64,000 bases of DNA from Bolinopsis microptera (taxonomy: Eukaryota; Ctenophora; Tentaculata; Lobata; Bolinopsidae): contig NC_087077.1 of assembly GCF_026151205.1 (NCBI RefSeq), positions 4,030,001 through 4,094,000 on the forward strand, written 5' to 3'. Below the pieces are notes generated by a model. That model was not told where the DNA came from. It did not search any database and saw nothing but the letters and a program-made list of their open reading frames with translations. The translations under genes and the position numbers were made by a program. This document shows, in pieces, positions 59,680 to 64,000 of this stretch; within the stretch, counting starts at the first letter, position 1; every line of letters begins with the position of its first letter.

Positions 59680-61158
59680 GTATAAATCCCTTGTCGAAAT
59701 CGCCGGAGATAATTATAATCCATAAACACTTCACGCTCAGGGCTAAATAAATGTAATCCCTCAGCTGGCGCTTCGGGATTACATATTAACACAAAACTCG
59801 TGCGCTGCGCGCACTCGTATGTGTTTATCAGATCATCCCGCTAGCGCGGGATGATCTGTTATATAAACCCTTTGCGTGGCGGGTTTATGTTATTACAAAG
59901 CCGTACCAACACTACTAAATAGGGCAGCTAGCTCTATTAGATGGGGGTTTCGATATATCATAATGAAAATAAGAAATATAATAGTGATAAGAAATATGCA
60001 CATATTTGACACAAGTGCAGAGACAACGCATTAAATTGAATAAACTTACTATCGACATCTAGTAGCCATGTTCTGTAACAGAGGAGGGGTCTAACACAGC
60101 AACCTTTAACTACAGTCTGAAGTAGAGGAGGAGTAGAGGAGGAGTAGAGGAGAAGTAGATGAGGAGAACCTGGTACCTACCTAACAAAACGCTGTTAGTT
60201 GAGACTTTAAACCCAATTAGGTTTAATCGGGGTAAAAAGTGAAATAAATGTAATATAAGATGACCCGTGAGACCTGGCCGATTTACGCCCAAGCAACATG
60301 TGTTGTAATTAAGATAGCAATGTCTTGGGTTTATATATCTTTAGTAGCAGTATAATCACACACGACTTCTGTGATGTCTGCATTACGGAAGGCTTATTAA
60401 ACCTCTTTTACACTCTTGCCCGACTTGGGAGATCGCTAACCTAGATCAGTATGTCATAAAAATTCAAATACTAATTTCACCTTAATATTTTCCATTTCTT
60501 TCACATAACTTATATGCCATATTCCTGAATTCGATTAAAATTTTGCATACTCGAAGCCTGCGTGATACAAATTATCGTATTATGCCAATCGCAGTTTGCA
60601 TTGAGGGACAAACCTCAGACCTAAAATCAGAACAAGCTACACCAAAATACTACGTATAGTAGGTACTAATACTACTACTAGTACTACAGCATAATGAGTA
60701 GTTTGCTCACGGGAACCGCAACCAAAAACCTAGGGAAGTTCTAAGCGTACGCAATTAGGGAAAAGTTACACAACATCAAACATTAACAGCAAGATTATTG
60801 TTATCTGCTGCAACGACTATTATATCAGCGTTCCTCTGACGATGTTAACTCCATCAACCAATGAGAATTGTAAAGTGTTGAGTTTTAAATTTTACTGGTT
60901 GATTTATAGCTGATAGAATTAGGATTGCAGTATTCTGCAAAGCTGAGCTAATCAGATTACTGCACAAGCGCACAGGGTATCAGATTACCAACGGAACGCA
61001 AAGGTTACTGCTTACTCTTGTTCCTCAGTTTCGTGATCTAATACATGGATGGTTTGCAAGTGGGCCCACGAATCACGCACGCACGCACTTCATGCCCCAT
61101 GGGTGAAATGCGACCATCTAGTCAAATGGACGGTCATAAATGTATAGTTGATAGTATT
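59680..61158. other. Non-coding stretch with hairpin cluster
   Basis: Hairpins at 59748-59785 (atgtaatccc...gggattacat), 59798-59818 (gcgctgcgcgc), 59832-59859 and 59867-59890 (aaaccc...gggttt), described separately. A purine-rich tandem (agaggaggagt) lies at 60122-60166. The remaining sequence shows nothing recognisable. Confidence 0.45.
59750..59892. repeat. Four consecutive hairpins
   Basis: In 140 bp: atgtaatccc/gggattacat around 59748-59785; actcgtgcgc/gcgcactcgt around 59796-59820; a perfect palindromic stem agatcatcccgct/agcgcgggatgatct at 59831-59859; and ataaaccc/gggtttat around 59864-59888. The series recalls the subterminal region of a transposon or a structured RNA. Its position after the Crypton-like exon is suggestive but unproven. 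Confidence 0.65.
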
Positions 61159-61317
61159 AGTTATTAAAGGGTGGTTCAAATATTACGTAATCACCTGTTG
61201 GCCAATTTTTAAACCCCTCCGTAATCAGTTATACACAATGTGTATTACTGATTACGGAGGGGGTTAAAAATTGGCCAACAGGTGATTACGTAATATGTGA
61301 ACCACCCTTTAATAACT
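61159..61317. mobile_element. Palindromic MITE, 159 bp
   Basis: The whole element is one inverted repeat: agttattaaagggtggttca... on the left and the reverse complement ending ccaccctttaataact. The arms of about 70 bp are close to identical and include attacgtaatcacctgttgg and the cctccgtaatcagt segment. TA flanks at the ends would fit a Tc1/mariner-type TA target, though the exact end is ambiguous. No coding capacity. Confidence 0.85.
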
Positions 61318-61364
61318 ATTACACATATCCATAGGTATTGTGTTCAAATTAGTATTACACTAGC

Positions 61365-61464
61365 GTAATCATTTAGACACCCCCTCTCGGCCCCTCAGTG
61401 ATTACGTAATATGATTACGTAATATTAATATGTGAACGACCCCTAATGACGCGCATTAGGGGTC
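61365..61464. mobile_element. Related MITE fragment and hairpin
   Basis: Sequence here shares gattacgtaatat and ttcacatatt motifs with the MITE at 61159 (for example atgtgaacgacccctaatg), followed by a perfect short hairpin gacccctaatg/cattaggggtc at 61438-61464. It is probably a second, diverged member of the same family, inserted next to the first. Confidence 0.55.
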
Positions 61465-64000
61465 ATCAGGGGTGTTTTTCTTCTTTATTAAACGTTGAAT
61501 TTTACGAAGGAGTAGCTTACTATCAACGTTTGGCCATTTCATATACCCAAATTCCAAACCCGGTAACTTATTCCCTACGATATTTTTACACTTCAGCAAA
61601 CAAAGGAGCTAGAGATCAGTATCATTACGGAATACGAACTGATGGTTTTAGAATATAGAGGTGCAAATAAATATAAATAAAATTACGATGGTGTGTACTG
61701 TGCGTTGAGAAACAAATAATAAAATGGAGACCACCAAGCAGGCAACATAACATATTTATTATTTAACATCGGAGATGGTTGTGATTGTTTTACTAACCAC
61801 TTGACGTCATTAATCCGTAATATTTCCCTGACATCTAATAATAGTACGATCCAACAATACCAGCATGAACATAATTTTTACAACCATTAGGTCAAAGAAA
61901 ATATTAATTAATCGCTCCGAACATCACAGAGGAAATACAAAAATAAACGTTAAAAAAACGATTGTAAGTATAAACCAAATGATATCTAGACAGTTTCCAT
62001 GAACAAAGGATCTGCGCCACTTAGCTCACAGGTTGCCAGGAGATCTCATTAATTTGATATCTCTCATCGTATCGTGATGAACATTACCCGGCTGTTTCAA
62101 GTGGAGCTCGACTGTGTGGCTAGTTTTTAATCCTCGTGACCTTGAGAAATAGTGAAGTGGTTCGCTCATTCTTAGCTCTTGGCCCTTAAAAGCTTAAACT
62201 GCAGCTTGAATATAACACTGTGCTTTCAGCAATACTCATAAGTATTTCCGTGGCTGTGGTTGCAATGCGCCTAGTCTACTGGAATGATTCTTCGGAATTT
62301 CGCTGGATTGTACAACTTTCGTCTTGGTAGATTCCAAACACAAGGAAATTTTCCTTTTGGTTGGTAATATACTCAATGATGGGAGTATAGTGTATTGGCT
62401 ATGCCCCGCTTACTAGTTTAGCTCTTTCTAGTCCCCTGCTACACGGCATGTAAACAGGGATTGGCTAGTTAGAGGCGGTCCGTGTGGGCCTTACACTGTA
62501 CTTTCAGCAATACTCATAACCATTTATAATCGTGGCTCATAATACATAAGAGAGTATTCCTAATCGGGAGTTACGAAAAATCAGAAAATGGTATGGATCT
62601 GTGATCGTTGAACAAAAGATAAAGGGACAGCCATCGTCAAAATCAAGTAATCATTCAATGAAATTGCAAAAGCAGAAGTGAACAACTTTGCGTCTTAGCA
62701 AATCTTATAAACATTTAAATTTAATGGTGGATACTCATACGTTAGATAATGGAGATTGAGAAAGAATGGGTGAAAATTCAAAGTGGCGACCGTTTAACGA
62801 ATTTACTAGCGTTACGTGTGATACGTCATGATATGATGCAATAATGTGGCAAGCCTGTGATTAAAACTGCTGTCGGACTTAATACTGAATCAAGATTGGT
62901 AGTTGTCAGAGACTCCGTTTTGATGCGGAATAGCATAATTTGCCTATGTGTTTTTTGTATTTTTATGTGTTATTTTGCAATAAAAACAGGAAGAATGCAG
63001 GATCGCATTATTTTTCCATACTAAAAAGGTGCTTCTGATAGCTGTCGGCACTGCAGAGATTAAAGAAAAATCTTTGGATGTAAATTTTAACAGGGTACGA
63101 GGATATGGTGAATCTTCATAGATCAAGCACACACGGTTCAAAAGTTCATAGAACCAGTTTGAACAGGATATGCAGAACACATTTTGTTACAAAAATAGAT
63201 ATACACACAAACAATAGAGCAAGCATAAAATATCTAATAATGTATACATCAGTGGCTGACTCAACTATAGTACTGTAAAATATATATAATATAGGAGCCT
63301 TGCTGCGTAGACCGAACTACTAAAACTGATTCCGGTTACCGCAGCAAATTACTATAGGTAAATACAAACTACTAAGTAACCATCGAACTATTACTGAAGC
63401 AAATTACTTCATTAGAACTTAGATAGAAGTTTAGTGCAGCTAAAGTATATTATATCCGAAACAATGAATAAAGATGATAACGAGATATGATCAAACTGAT
63501 GAGAAAAAGGGTTAGAGATACTGATCAATTTATCAGCTCTAACAAAACATCAGAAGTACTAACCGAAAACGGGGTACTCTTGATCTCACTCTTAATGAAT
63601 GATACTTCAAATTGCTATTCTGCAGAAATCATTTACGCCTTACGGTAGGACCATCATGAGTTATAACATAAAGTAATTATAAGTTAACGCATCAGTTCTA
63701 CGCAATTCAAGTTATTACACATGTTTGAGAGCAACCCTACGTGGCACTAATTTATTTTATTCGATTTAACGGACTCAGAAACATAAAATTAATACTTTTA
63801 AAGATAGGAATACCCCACGTACGATTTAACCCCATACGTACGAATTACGATTTATTACGAATACAGACTGGTTTTATTCATTCAGCAATTATTATACATG
63901 TGTTTATAGTGACTACCTACAGTTTGGTAGCTTCATTAGAAACATCATGACGGTGAATGGGAAAATCTTTAATTACAGTTGGATTAACTATTTTTATTTG
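61465..64000. other. Non-coding stretch to window end
   Basis: No gene recognised. A direct repeat of about 28 bp (ctttcagcaatactcataa) occurs at 62222-62240 and 62499-62519, within longer weak similarity. ORFs at 61446-61658 (plus), 62944-63180 (minus) and 63741-63950 (plus) have no recognisable domains; the first begins inside a MITE hairpin. Confidence 0.4.

Overview
The window looks like genomic DNA of an animal or close relative: AT-rich, gene-poor and repeat-dense. It has GT-AG introns, a PIM-like protein kinase pair, a metazoan-type PRPP synthetase-associated protein gene, non-LTR retrotransposon remnants, several TIR/foldback DNA elements and very long (GA)n tracts. A KIAA1958/Crypton-like exon, PIM duplication and abundant foldback elements would fit an early-branching animal such as a sponge, cnidarian or ctenophore, but the sequence alone does not fix the phylum. 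Nothing indicates bacterial operons, CRISPR or phage.

Layout. 1-30 kb is almost free of recognisable genes. It holds tandem arrays (11-mer at 0.9-1.3 kb, 28-mer at 4.65 kb, 37-mer at 7.0-8.1 kb, 66-mer at 11.8-12.8 kb, 53-mer at 16.4-17.0 kb), a long perfect hairpin at 10.2 kb, and an orphan 130-aa ORF at 15.7 kb. 30.7-37.3 kb is transposon-rich: a hAT-like MITE, a 5'-truncated LINE on the minus strand with an 8-bp-repeat tail, telomere-like repeats, and an intact LINE ORF1-like gene on the plus strand. 38.8-47.7 kb carries two nearly identical intronless PIM-like kinase genes, duplicated with about 0.5 kb of downstream DNA and separated by a 2.1-kb foldback element. 48.1-51.9 kb (minus) is a complete eight-exon PRPSAP gene, which I could join exon by exon into a 366-aa protein. 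53.7-55.0 kb is another TIR element; 55.7 kb is a 279-bp (GA)n tract; 59.2-59.7 kb has a CACGTG cluster followed by a KIAA1958/Crypton-like first exon; 61.2 kb is a palindromic MITE.

Most notable observation. In the PRPSAP gene three separate minisatellites sit exactly on exon-intron junctions, and each unit copies the junction. The 3' end of intron 1 is a 22-bp array of acceptors. The 5' end of intron 4 is a 31-bp array of donors, each also preceded by an acceptor-like tract, so that every unit resembles a recursive-splice point. The 3' end of intron 4 is an array of about 20 acceptors with a basic 42-bp (14-codon) unit, so shifts among the first few acceptors keep the reading frame. This is read directly from the sequence; whether the extra sites are used is inference.
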